A stretch of 18,910 nt of DNA from positions 1 to 18,910 of the forward strand of contig JAJYJD010000035.1 in assembly GCA_021789755.1 (NCBI GenBank), read 5' to 3'. The position numbers and the translations under genes are program-made. The DNA comes from Bacteroidota bacterium (GTDB taxonomy: Bacteria > Bacteroidota > Ignavibacteria > Kryptoniales > JAKASW01). Under the pieces are notes generated by a model. That model made no database searches and was not told the DNA's origin. It saw only the letters and a list, made by a program, of their open reading frames with translations. Positions 1 to 6,931 of this stretch are shown here, piece after piece. Numbering within the stretch: the stretch's first letter is position 1; every line of letters begins with the position of its first letter.

Positions 1-702
1 GAAGCTCGGGAACTGAATGAGGCTTTCACCAAGTACGTGACGAATGCCATACCTTTTGTGACGCTGAAGATAGCTCAATCCCTCGACGGGAAGATCGCTC
101 TGACGAACGGCAAATCTAAATACATAACTTCCGGAGAGTCGCTCAGAAGAGTCCACGAACTCAGGGTTCAACACGATGCGGTTCTGGTCGGCGCCGGGAC
201 GGTGATTGCCGATGATCCCTCGCTCACGGCGCGGCTTGTTAAAGGCAGATCTCCCGTGAGAATAATTCTCGACGGCAAATTGAGGTCTCCGGTCGGTTCC
301 GGGTTGTTTCACGATCGAAAGAGCAGAGTCATCATCTTTCATTCGGTGAAGGCCGGCGCAAAATCAGCAAGGAAAATCGCGGCTTTGAAAAAGCTGGGCG
401 TCGAACTCCACGGCTTGCGCGCCGACGAACGGGGAAGGATTAAGATTCGGACATTGCTCGATCGGATTGCCAAATTGGGAATCGCTTCCATACTCGTGGA
501 GGGTGGCGCGGAAGTATTCTCGGAATTCGTAAAAGCCGGCATGGCGGACAAGCTCCAACTCTTTATCGCCCCCGCGATAATTGGTAAGGGAAAAGGAGCT
601 ACAGATGGGATTGAGGTTCAGCGCCTGGAGAAGGCAGTGAGATTGAAAAATATCCGAACCGCGCAAATCGGCGCCGATCTGCTGGTTACAGGCTATTTTT
701 AG
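1..702 (+). CDS. ribD: RibD C-terminal reductase domain (5' end outside window)
   Basis: This is the reductase half of the bifunctional riboflavin enzyme RibD, which reduces the ribosylamino-pyrimidine intermediate with NADPH in the cytoplasm. The frame is open from base 1: the first codons read EARELNEAF..., the usual end of the RibD deaminase domain and linker. The GTG at position 37 is therefore an internal valine, not a start, and the gene is cut by the window edge. Visible reductase-domain signatures are TLKIAQSLDGKIA near the start, the block HELRVQHDAVLVGAGT with DDPSLTAR after it, and the glycine-rich LVEGGAEV near the C-terminus. The zinc deaminase motifs would lie upstream and cannot be seen. 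ribE follows 36 bp downstream on the same strand, supporting a riboflavin operon. A stand-alone reductase is possible but less likely, because coding continues to the edge. Confidence 0.93.
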   Translation, partial: EARELNEAFTKYVTNAIPFVTLKIAQSLDGKIALTNGKSKYITSGESLRRVHELRVQHDAVLVGAGTVIADDPSLTARLVKGRSPVRIILDGKLRSPVGSGLFHDRKSRVIIFHSVKAGAKSARKIAALKKLGVELHGLRADERGRIKIRTLLDRIAKLGIASILVEGGAEVFSEFVKAGMADKLQLFIAPAIIGKGKGATDGIEVQRLEKAVRLKNIRTAQIGADLLVTGYF

Positions 703-738
703 TCGGCGAAAGGTCTTTCTAAATGGAAAAGGCATATT

Positions 739-1329
739 ATGTTTACCGGGATAATTGAAGAAATGGGTATCGTGAAGTGGATCAAAGGATCTTCAGAGGG
801 TGCAAGGAAATTCAGAATCGGCTGCAAAACAGTGATCGAAGATCTTTCGATTGGAGACAGCCTTTCAGTGAACGGAGTCTGTCTCACAATTGTTGAGAGA
901 GTGGGAAATGAAGTTGACGTGGAAGCAGTCGAAGAAACTATCCGGAAGACCACAATTGGAAAACTCAGAGTCGGCGAGGCGGTGAACCTCGAAAGAGCAG
1001 CGGCGATGAACAGCCGGATAGGCGGACATCTTGTCCAGGGACACGTGGACGCCACGGGTAAGGTACTTTCGATAGAGAAGCTTCCGCTGAGCCGGATGTT
1101 CAGGTTCCGCATTCCGAAGCCGCTGATGAGATACGTCATTCCAGTCGGAAGTATCGCGATCGACGGAGTAAGTCTCACAGTCGCGGAGAAATTGTCCGAC
1201 TCCTTGAAAGTCGCAATTATCCCGCACACTTATGATAATACCGTGTTCAAGTTCCTGCATGTCGGCAATGTTGTGAATATCGAGGTCGACATGATGGCCA
1301 AATACGTGGAAAGTCTTCTGAAGAAATAA
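739..1329 (+). CDS. ribE: Riboflavin synthase, alpha subunit
   Basis: The product dismutates two 6,7-dimethyl-8-ribityllumazine molecules to riboflavin, the last step of the pathway. The 196-aa length is normal for the family. The N-terminus MFTGIIEEMG is the classic riboflavin synthase start. Two tandem lumazine-binding repeats are visible: the first has SVNGVCLTI and the second has the matching SIAIDGVSLTVAE. The first repeat ends near GGHLVQGHVD, a family hallmark. The ATG is preceded by a purine-rich GGAAAAGG at good distance. The gene sits 36 bp after ribD, and the next gene starts one base after its stop, so co-transcription is likely. No FMN riboswitch is visible; one would be upstream of ribD, outside the window. 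Confidence 0.96.
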   Translation: MFTGIIEEMGIVKWIKGSSEGARKFRIGCKTVIEDLSIGDSLSVNGVCLTIVERVGNEVDVEAVEETIRKTTIGKLRVGEAVNLERAAAMNSRIGGHLVQGHVDATGKVLSIEKLPLSRMFRFRIPKPLMRYVIPVGSIAIDGVSLTVAEKLSDSLKVAIIPHTYDNTVFKFLHVGNVVNIEVDMMAKYVESLLKK

Positions 1330-1330
1330 G

Positions 1331-2077
1331 ATGGCAAGAAAGATATACTACCGAATCCGTGACGATGGAAGGAATTTCATTTCGAGCGAGGAGTGGGATT
1401 CGATAAGATCTCTTCAGCGATGGTACGATTCGGAATTCTTCTGGACGGGCGGGAGACTGAACCTCCGACGGTTTGTGGTATTCCCGAATTTCGACACGGT
1501 CGGCAAAGACCTGCAGATGGTCCGGGAAAGATTTGCGGCGCTGGAGAAGGCGGGCTATTCGGAGGAAGAAATTGTCAACGAGCTGGAAGCACGAAGGCTC
1601 GTGATTGTGAAACGAGGAGGCTATGAGGACGGCATGCTTGCGAGCGGCTACACCAGAGTTGCCGACAACGAATTCAATGCTTTTCTCGTTCTCGACTTTC
1701 TTCTGAAGGTTTCACGCATCGCTCCAACGACTTCCATTGATGTCTACGACGAAGGATATTTTGTCAAGAGCCAGAAGATAGAAATCGCCAACGGGGACGT
1801 GATCGTCAGGGAAGATTTGACTTTGCCCGGTCTTTTTGAAGAGGCCAGGATCTACAGGCGAATATTTGCAGTGGTTAACCCCGACAAGTACGACGGGCAC
1901 CCCGAGTTTACAAATCGTGTTAATGAATTTAACGAGCTCTTACCTTTCGAACGGGCCAGGGTTGTAGAGGATTGGAATTGGCTCGGTTACGAGAGCAAGG
2001 CCGATTTTGATTTCAACGGAGATGATTTCCTCGGGTTCGATTTGAACCGGAAGGTCTGTCATCTGTTTTTCAAATAA
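1331..2077 (+). CDS. Unrecognised 248-aa protein in the riboflavin operon
   Basis: I do not recognise a family. The protein is soluble-looking, with no signal peptide or membrane segment. It is rich in aromatic and acidic residues (for example RWYDSEFFW near residues 30-38 and DFDFNGDDFLGFDL near the C-terminus) and has a basic/helical central stretch with ERFAALEKAGYSEEEI. One cysteine is present near the C-terminus (KVCHLFFK), and no metal-binding cluster is visible. The ATG starts one base after the ribE stop, and prxQ begins 13 bp after its end, so it is almost certainly co-transcribed and translationally coupled with ribE. Codon use looks like the neighbours, so there is no sign of recent transfer. 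The context (flavin synthesis and peroxide removal) hints at redox biology, but this is only inference. Confidence 0.85.
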   Translation: MARKIYYRIRDDGRNFISSEEWDSIRSLQRWYDSEFFWTGGRLNLRRFVVFPNFDTVGKDLQMVRERFAALEKAGYSEEEIVNELEARRLVIVKRGGYEDGMLASGYTRVADNEFNAFLVLDFLLKVSRIAPTTSIDVYDEGYFVKSQKIEIANGDVIVREDLTLPGLFEEARIYRRIFAVVNPDKYDGHPEFTNRVNEFNELLPFERARVVEDWNWLGYESKADFDFNGDDFLGFDLNRKVCHLFFK

Positions 2078-2090
2078 AAAGGAGGAAGGA

Positions 2091-2621
2091 ATGATAAGAA
2101 GATTAATCGTGCCGACGATGGTTCTGCTGCTCGGCATCTCATCGATTGCGAGCGCGAAGATCACGCTGAAGGACGGAGATAAAGCGCCGAACTTTGCCCT
2201 GAGGGGCAACGACGGGAAGATGCACAAGTTGAGCAGCTTCCGCGGCCAGTACGTTGTCCTCTATTTCTATCCGAAGGACGAAACGCCGGGTTGCACGACC
2301 GAAGCATGCAGCTTCAGGGACGACCTGTCCGCCATTACTAAAGAAGGTGCAAAGGTCGTCGGAGTCAGCGTGCAGGATGTCGCGTCGCACAAGGCGTTCA
2401 CGAAGAAATACGGGCTCGACTTCCTGTTGCTTGCCGACTCGCATAAGAAAGTCGTGAAGATGTACGGCGTTTACAACGCGAAGTGGCAAATGGCCAACAG
2501 GGTTACGTTCATCATAAACCCGAAAGGCCGGATCGTCAAGATCTATCCGAACGTCGATCCGAAAGTGCACGCTGAGCAAGTTATTGCGGAGCTGAAATCG
2601 CTCGACGGTAAGAAAGGCTGA
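2091..2621 (+). CDS. bcp: Exported PrxQ/Bcp-type thiol peroxiredoxin
   Basis: This thioredoxin-fold peroxidase reduces hydrogen peroxide and organic hydroperoxides. The core is clear: GDKAPNFAL, then YFYPKDETPGCTTEACSF. That block carries the peroxidatic cysteine (about C68) and a second cysteine five residues later (about C73), the PrxQ arrangement of peroxidatic and resolving cysteines. Unusually for Bcp, it begins with a signal peptide: MIRR, a hydrophobic run, then a likely cleavage site after ASA (residues 20-22), so it should act in the periplasm. The 176-aa length equals a normal Bcp plus this leader. A strong AGGAGGAAGG ribosome site precedes the ATG. It is the last gene of the run before the hairpin at 2640. 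Whether the leader is cleaved or acts as an anchor cannot be decided here. Confidence 0.93.
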   Translation: MIRRLIVPTMVLLLGISSIASAKITLKDGDKAPNFALRGNDGKMHKLSSFRGQYVVLYFYPKDETPGCTTEACSFRDDLSAITKEGAKVVGVSVQDVASHKAFTKKYGLDFLLLADSHKKVVKMYGVYNAKWQMANRVTFIINPKGRIVKIYPNVDPKVHAEQVIAELKSLDGKKG

Positions 2622-2639
2622 TCGCTCCATCATTGTTAC

Positions 2640-2672
2640 GGAACCGCCTTCTGTAAAGTGGGCGGTTCCTTT
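2640..2672 (+). terminator. Hairpin after prxQ, likely terminator
   Basis: A perfect 9-bp inverted repeat, GGAACCGCC (2640-2648) and GGCGGTTCC (2661-2669), encloses a 12-base loop and is followed by a short TTTC. It lies 19 bases after the prxQ stop. The stem is strong but the T-run is short, so termination may be partial and some transcripts may read into the DUF971 gene 20 bases further on. Confidence 0.65.
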
Positions 2673-2693
2673 CAAATCTCAGACAGAGAAGGT

Positions 2694-3038
2694 ATGTATC
2701 CTGCGCAGTTCAAAAAGGTGAATGACGAAGAAATAATGTTGAAGTGGGACGATGGAAAGGAGTTCGTCCTTCCGGCGAAGTATTTGCGCGACAGATGCCC
2801 TTGCGCCTCATGTGCCGGGGAATCGGTTTTGTGGCGCGAGTACAAGCCATCGCCGCTCCAGGTGTTGACGCCAGGGAAGTACAATCTGAAGTCCGCCGAA
2901 ATCGTCGGAGATTATGCTCTTGCGCTGACATGGGTCGACGGGCACAATACAGGTTTGTATTCGTTCGAACACCTCAGAAGGATTTGCGAGGAGTATTCCG
3001 ACAAGGAGATTGGGTCAGAGGAGATCGGCAAGAACTAG
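2694..3038 (+). CDS. DUF971 (GBBH-like N-terminal domain) small protein
   Basis: This is a small protein of about 114 aa whose whole length is one DUF971/GBBH-like domain. Typical features are the early strand LKWDDGKEFVLPAKYLRDRCPCASCAGE and a C-terminal WVDGHNTGLYSFEHLRRIC. Three clustered cysteines (about C35, C37, C40) could bind metal or an Fe-S cluster. The family also occurs fused to Mrp/ApbC-type Fe-S carriers and at the N-terminus of gamma-butyrobetaine hydroxylase, but its free-standing function is not established. I chose the ATG at 2694, because the upstream in-frame GTG at 2658 lies in the loop of the terminator hairpin and would add a non-family N-terminus. The nearest purine run, GAGAAGG, is very close to the ATG, so initiation may be weak. 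It is probably transcribed by read-through or from a promoter I could not identify. Confidence 0.85.
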   Translation: MYPAQFKKVNDEEIMLKWDDGKEFVLPAKYLRDRCPCASCAGESVLWREYKPSPLQVLTPGKYNLKSAEIVGDYALALTWVDGHNTGLYSFEHLRRICEEYSDKEIGSEEIGKN

Positions 3039-3116
3039 GTTGATCGCCTCGCTCTGGTTGTTGGGCAAATCACAAATTGAAATACAGGGAATTCCAGCTG
3101 GGGATTAAAAAGAGAA

Positions 3117-3146
3117 AGGGCGGCACGCTTGCAGCCGTGCCGCCCT
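3117..3146. terminator. Strong bidirectional terminator between convergent genes
   Basis: A 10-bp GC-rich perfect stem, GGGCGGCACG (3118-3127) and CGTGCCGCCC (3136-3145), extends by one A-T pair and has an 8-base loop. It lies between the DUF971 gene (plus) and htrA (minus). On the minus strand the stem is followed by a T-rich tract (TTTCTCTTTTT), a good intrinsic terminator for htrA. On the plus strand the tail TCTTCTTATT is also T-rich. The rest of 3039-3172 shows nothing else I can support. Confidence 0.85.
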
Positions 3147-3172
3147 CTTCTTATTGGGGGAGTGGAGCAAAT

Positions 3173-4711
3173 CTATTTCTGTGGTATCTCGAGAGCCAGG
3201 AATTGGCTGACTTTGTCTTTCGTTATCACGCGGAACAGAAGGGCGTCGCCGGGCTTGTGAGCGTCCACCGCCTTCTCGAGATCGCCGGTAGTCTTTATCG
3301 GCTGGTTGTCGACGCTGGTAATCAAATCACCCTGTTGAACCCCTCGGTTATATGCTTCGCTGGCGGGCTGCACACCTGTGACGACTACGCCGTGTTTCGC
3401 GCCGTAGTTGTCGAGAGTGGCTTTGTCTGCGTCCTGCACCGACAGACCGAGAGAGCTGAGGCTTTCGGAGCTGTTTCCGCTGCTTCCGGAAATTGATGCG
3501 AACGATGCGCCGCTTCTTTCCTCAAGCGTAACGGTCTTGTCCTCCGTCTTTCCATTTCTGAAGATTTCCACGGACGCCTTGTCTCCGGGGGCCTTCGAGG
3601 CAACCAGAGCCTGCAATTGGTTCGCGTGGTCTACCTTGACGCCGTCGAATTTCAGGATGACATCTCCTGACTTGATTCCGCCTTTTTCAGCCGGCGAATT
3701 GCTCTCAACGCTCTGAACCAGTACTCCTCCCGGTTCCTTGAGCCCGAGGGCTTTTGCGGTCGTCTGGTCGATGTCCCCGATAGCAACGCCTATGTAGGGA
3801 CGAAGCACCTTACCGTGCTCGATGAGATCCATCGCGACGTGCCTGGCGATGTTTATCGGGATGGCGAAACCGTAACCTTCATAGCTCCCGGTGTTTGTCG
3901 CTATGGCGGTATTGATGCCGACGACTCGTCCCTGGAGATCGACCAGCGGACCACCGCTGTTTCCGGGGTTGATAACCGCATCCGTCTGTATGAAATCTTC
4001 GATGCCATATTTATTGCGAATGATGCCTATGTTGCGTCCCAGCGCGCTGATGATTCCCTGCGTGACCGTGTAATCGAGGCCGAACGGGTTTCCGATCGCG
4101 ACGACCCACTCTCCGACATGAGCGCTGTCGGAATTGCCAAGGGCTACATAAGGCAGGTCGCTGCCGTCTATCTTGATCACGGCCACATCGGTGGTCGGGT
4201 CGCGCCCGATTAATTTCGCGTGGAAAGTCCTTCTGTCTAAGAGTGTCACTTTGATTCCGTCATGATCTGCGCCCTGAACCACGTGGTTGTTCGTGATTAT
4301 GTATCCGTCCGGGCTGACAATAACTCCGGAACCGAGCGCCTGCTCGGGCTCAGGTTTGCCTTGCGGCATGTTGAAATTGTGGAAAGGGAAATCCGGACCG
4401 AAGAAGAACTTGAACATGTCGTTCGGTGAATTCCCGCCATTCGGAACATTAACTGCTTTTGGGGTGGACGTTACTCTAATTTGGACTACGGCCGGGGTTA
4501 CTGCCTTCGCAACAGAAATGAAGGCATTGCTGAGGTCCTGCACCGAAGCCGATATGTGCGTGATTGGCGGAGCGGCTGCACCGAGTTTCACGTTCTTCCT
4601 GGTATCTCCGATCTTCCCGAATGTGAGACCCATTGTCAGCACGAAAACCGCGGCTACCACAGCAAGGGCGCCTGCTCCATATATCAGTTTTCGTTTAATC
4701 AATTCAGTCAT
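3173..4711 (-). CDS. htrA: HtrA/DegP-family periplasmic serine protease with two PDZ domains
   Basis: This is an envelope quality-control protease that degrades or refolds misfolded periplasmic proteins. In order it has: an N-terminal signal/anchor segment at about residues 9-30; a linker; a phenylalanine-rich loop (MFKFFFGPDFPF, about 99-110) typical of HtrA regulatory loops; a trypsin-like domain with an intact triad, His143 (NNHVV), Asp175 (TTDVAVIK) and Ser252 (GNSGGPL); PDZ1 from about 302 with YIGVAIG and a PSSPAEKGG-like block; and PDZ2 at about 415-510. The 512-aa length is normal for two-PDZ members. The ATG at 4711 is preceded by AAAGGAGAAAACAG, an excellent ribosome site. The gene is monocistronic: divergent from atpD and convergent with the DUF971 gene, ending at the strong hairpin at 3117-3146. 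Whether it is the DegP, DegQ or DegS type cannot be decided from this window. Confidence 0.96.
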   Translation of the reverse strand: MTELIKRKLIYGAGALAVVAAVFVLTMGLTFGKIGDTRKNVKLGAAAPPITHISASVQDLSNAFISVAKAVTPAVVQIRVTSTPKAVNVPNGGNSPNDMFKFFFGPDFPFHNFNMPQGKPEPEQALGSGVIVSPDGYIITNNHVVQGADHDGIKVTLLDRRTFHAKLIGRDPTTDVAVIKIDGSDLPYVALGNSDSAHVGEWVVAIGNPFGLDYTVTQGIISALGRNIGIIRNKYGIEDFIQTDAVINPGNSGGPLVDLQGRVVGINTAIATNTGSYEGYGFAIPINIARHVAMDLIEHGKVLRPYIGVAIGDIDQTTAKALGLKEPGGVLVQSVESNSPAEKGGIKSGDVILKFDGVKVDHANQLQALVASKAPGDKASVEIFRNGKTEDKTVTLEERSGASFASISGSSGNSSESLSSLGLSVQDADKATLDNYGAKHGVVVTGVQPASEAYNRGVQQGDLITSVDNQPIKTTGDLEKAVDAHKPGDALLFRVITKDKVSQFLALEIPQK

Positions 4712-4735
4712 CTGTTTTCTCCTTTTTGCACAAAC

Positions 4736-4764
4736 AATATTGCCACGCTCCCGTGAAACGACAA
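4736..4764 (-). promoter_or_regulatory. Possible htrA promoter
   Basis: On the minus strand TTGTCG (-35-like, 4759-4764) and AATATT (-10-like, 4736-4741) are separated by 17 bases, 25 bases upstream of the htrA ATG. Each hexamer matches four of six sigma-70 consensus positions. Between them lies a small inverted repeat, CACGCTCCCGTG. The match is weak, and a stress sigma factor could use another site. Confidence 0.3.
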
Positions 4765-4949
4765 TTAAAACAAAATGAAAAGATTTTCACGCCGCGCGGG
4801 CGACGCCCCTGGCCCGGCGTTGCTCGAATGAGCAGATGAATCGGAGTTTGAACCGCGCGCGCCGCTACCAACAAAACGGCCGACTGAAATTCAGCCCGCA
4901 ATCGATTGTTGCGGTCCACTTTCCGGATACAAAGCCCCCAAATTTGCAA

Positions 4950-4978
4950 TTGAATATCTGGCCGTCGAAATCTATATT
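4950..4978 (+). promoter_or_regulatory. Likely sigma-70 promoter of atpD-atpC
   Basis: TTGAAT (4950-4955) and TATATT (4973-4978) are separated by exactly 17 bases, matching four and five of six consensus positions. The predicted transcript would start near 4985, giving a 5' leader of about 20 bases that contains AAGGAA (4997-5002) just before the atpD ATG at 5005. Confidence 0.6.
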
Positions 4979-5004
4979 TATCGAACTAAAAAACCCAAGG
5001 AACC

Positions 5005-6414
5005 ATGGACGAAGGAAAAATCGTACAAATCATCGGCCCGGTTGTCGATGTGGCATTTCAAAACGGACACCTTCCGAAAATTTTGAATGCACTTACCGTA
5101 TCAAGAAAGAACATTGATGGAGTTGATGAGAACCTAGTCGTTGAAGTCCAGCAACATTTGGGAGAAGACACCGTGAGAGCGGTGGCCATGGATTCGACAG
5201 ACGGGTTGGTTCGCGGCATGAAGGTCGTGGATACAGGCGGACCAATAAGGGTTCCCGTCGGACCTGAAGTTCTCGGCAGAATGGTGAACGTCATAGGAAA
5301 GCCGATCGACGGCAAGGGTGAACTGGTCACGAAGGAGGAATATCCGATACACAGACCTGCTCCGAAGTTTGAGGACTTGAGCGCGCAGAAAGAGATGTTC
5401 GAGACCGGAATCAAGGTCGTCGACCTTCTCGAGCCTTACTCAAAAGGAGGCAAGACAGGTTTGTTCGGCGGGGCCGGGGTTGGCAAGACGGTTATAATTC
5501 AGGAGTTGATACATAATATTGCGACGCAGCATGGCGGTTACTCCGTCTTCGGCGGAGTCGGTGAGAGGACACGCGAGGGGAATGACCTCTGGATCGAGAT
5601 GAACGAGTCGGGCGTCATAAATAAAACCGCGCTCGTCTTCGGTCAGATGAACGAGCCGCCCGGAGCGCGTCTGCGCGTAGGACTGGCTGCTATTACCCTT
5701 GCAGAGTATTTCCGCGACTCCGAGGGTAAAGATGTTCTGGTGTTTATAGACAATATATTTAGGTTCACCCAGGCAGGCTCTGAGGTGTCGGCGCTTCTCG
5801 GAAGAATGCCTTCGGCTGTAGGTTATCAACCGACCCTGGCGACAGAAATGGGAGCTCTGCAGGAGCGCATCACGTCTACGAAACGCGGATCTATCACTTC
5901 TGTGCAGGCTATTTACGTGCCGGCCGATGACCTTACCGACCCAGCGCCTGCCACAACGTTCGGACACCTCGACGCAACCACGGTCCTGAGCAGGCAGATT
6001 GTCGACCTCGGCATCTACCCTGCAGTCGACCCGCTTGATTCGACTTCACGAATCCTGGATCCCCACATAGTGGGTGAGGAACATTATCGTGTGGCAAAGA
6101 GGGTGAAAGAAATTCTTCAGACATACAAGGATCTGCAGGATATCATAAATATTCTCGGCATCGACGAGCTTTCGGACGAGGATAAGCTAACTGTGTCGCG
6201 CGCCAGGAGAATTCAACAGTATCTCTCCCAGCCTTTCTCCGTTGCAGAGGCGTTCACGGGAAGAAAGGGAAGATACGTCAAGTTGAGCGACACGATAGCA
6301 GGCTTCAAGGCGATCATTGACGGCCGATGCGACGATTGGCCCGAAAGTGCGCTATATATGGTCGGCACGATCGACGAAGCTGAAGAGCAGGCCAAGAAAC
6401 TTCGGGCTGCGTAA
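5005..6414 (+). CDS. atpD: F-type ATP synthase beta subunit
   Basis: This is the catalytic subunit of the F1 rotor-stator enzyme; three copies bind and form ATP. The 469-aa length is normal. The Walker A loop GGAGVGKT is at about residues 155-162. The catalytic-loop motif GERTREGND follows, with the conserved glutamate at about 187 and adjacent arginine. Walker B LVFID is at about 245-249. The DELSEED-type lever appears as DELSDED at about 387-393. All catalytic residues are present. A good promoter and an AAGGAA ribosome site precede the ATG. atpC overlaps the stop by one base (TAATG). No other atp genes are nearby, so the remaining F1 and Fo subunits must be elsewhere, as in Chlorobi and relatives. 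Confidence 0.98.
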   Translation: MDEGKIVQIIGPVVDVAFQNGHLPKILNALTVSRKNIDGVDENLVVEVQQHLGEDTVRAVAMDSTDGLVRGMKVVDTGGPIRVPVGPEVLGRMVNVIGKPIDGKGELVTKEEYPIHRPAPKFEDLSAQKEMFETGIKVVDLLEPYSKGGKTGLFGGAGVGKTVIIQELIHNIATQHGGYSVFGGVGERTREGNDLWIEMNESGVINKTALVFGQMNEPPGARLRVGLAAITLAEYFRDSEGKDVLVFIDNIFRFTQAGSEVSALLGRMPSAVGYQPTLATEMGALQERITSTKRGSITSVQAIYVPADDLTDPAPATTFGHLDATTVLSRQIVDLGIYPAVDPLDSTSRILDPHIVGEEHYRVAKRVKEILQTYKDLQDIINILGIDELSDEDKLTVSRARRIQQYLSQPFSVAEAFTGRKGRYVKLSDTIAGFKAIIDGRCDDWPESALYMVGTIDEAEEQAKKLRAA

Positions 6415-6842
6415 TGGCAGAGCTGAACGATACCGCAGTCGGCAAAACTTTCAAGCTGGACGTGGTCACGCCGCAGAAGGTGGCTTTTTCGGGTGAGGTT
6501 GAATCCTTGACCGCTCCAGGCACATCCGGTTCATTCCAGGTCCTTCACGACCATGCCCCGTTCCTAACGACAATTACGGTGGGTGAAGTAAAGATTCTCA
6601 ATCAGCACGGAAGTGAGGCGCTCTACTCGACAAGCGGCGGATTTGTCGAGATCAATCACAACAGAGCGACTTTTCTTGCCGAGACTATCGAGATGAAGGA
6701 GGAAATCAATGTCGATAGGGCGCGCTCTGCAAAGGAACGGGCGGAAGAACGCCTGTTGAAAAGAGAACCGGGTGTTGATATTGCCAGAGCACAGGCTGCT
6801 CTGGCAAGAGCCCTCAATCGCCTTAAGGTTGCAGGGGAGTAA
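6414..6842 (+). CDS. atpC: F-type ATP synthase epsilon subunit
   Basis: This is the F1 central-stalk subunit that couples rotation and can inhibit ATP hydrolysis. The N-terminal beta-sandwich is clear: FKLDVVTPQKVAFSGEVESL, GSFQVLHDHAPFLT and YSTSGGFVEI. A C-terminal helical hairpin of about 45 residues, rich in Ala, Arg and Glu (from VDRARSAKERAEERL to the end), completes the full-length form. At 142 aa it is close to the usual 130-140. The ATG overlaps the atpD stop by one base, so translation is coupled. A hairpin follows at 6855-6880. Confidence 0.96.
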   Translation: MAELNDTAVGKTFKLDVVTPQKVAFSGEVESLTAPGTSGSFQVLHDHAPFLTTITVGEVKILNQHGSEALYSTSGGFVEINHNRATFLAETIEMKEEINVDRARSAKERAEERLLKREPGVDIARAQAALARALNRLKVAGE

Positions 6843-6854
6843 CCGAAACTGTCG

Positions 6855-6890
6855 GGGACACGGAGCGGGTCCTGCGTCCCTTTCTTGTTT
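6855..6890 (+). terminator. Probable terminator after atpC
   Basis: GGGAC (6855-6859) pairs with GTCCC (6876-6880). Inner pairs continue across one A-C mismatch, and the T-rich tail TTTCTTGTTT follows. It lies 12 bases after the atpC stop and ends the two-gene atp operon. A competing shorter hairpin using GTCC at 6869-6872 is also possible. Confidence 0.6.
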
Positions 6891-6931
6891 AAAACGCCAT
6901 CCAAAGTTAAATTTACCGGTGAGGAGATGAA

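Larger units (their letters stand above)
4712..5004. other. Divergent htrA/atpD intergenic region
   Basis: This 293-bp spacer holds the start signals of two divergent genes. A very GC-rich patch around 4791-4822 contains small self-complementary runs (GGGCG/CGCCC separated by one base). It is followed by a short hairpin-like TGCTC-GAAT-GAGCA near 4825-4838. Flanking sequence is AT-rich. Short reading frames crossing the spacer look like chance and have no family features. I see no RNA gene here. Confidence 0.5.

Noticed and set aside
699..1229. Long antisense open frame across ribE
   Set aside because: It mirrors the ribE codons, has no family features or ribosome site, and ribE is certain.
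3408..4213. Plus-strand open frames across htrA
   Set aside because: They are antisense shadows of the clear HtrA protease, with no start signals or domain signatures.
4744..4755. CIRCE or heat-shock operator upstream of htrA
   Set aside because: The small repeat CACGCTCCCGTG does not match the CIRCE or sigma-32 consensus.
4836..5117. Open frame overlapping the atpD start
   Set aside because: It runs into atpD in another frame, has composition typical of non-coding GC-rich DNA, and lacks a ribosome site.
6885..6913. TTGTTT-N17-TAAATT as a promoter for the TPR lipoprotein operon
   Set aside because: It matches consensus poorly, overlaps the atpC terminator tail, and would leave almost no leader before the ribosome site, so it is not supported as a feature.
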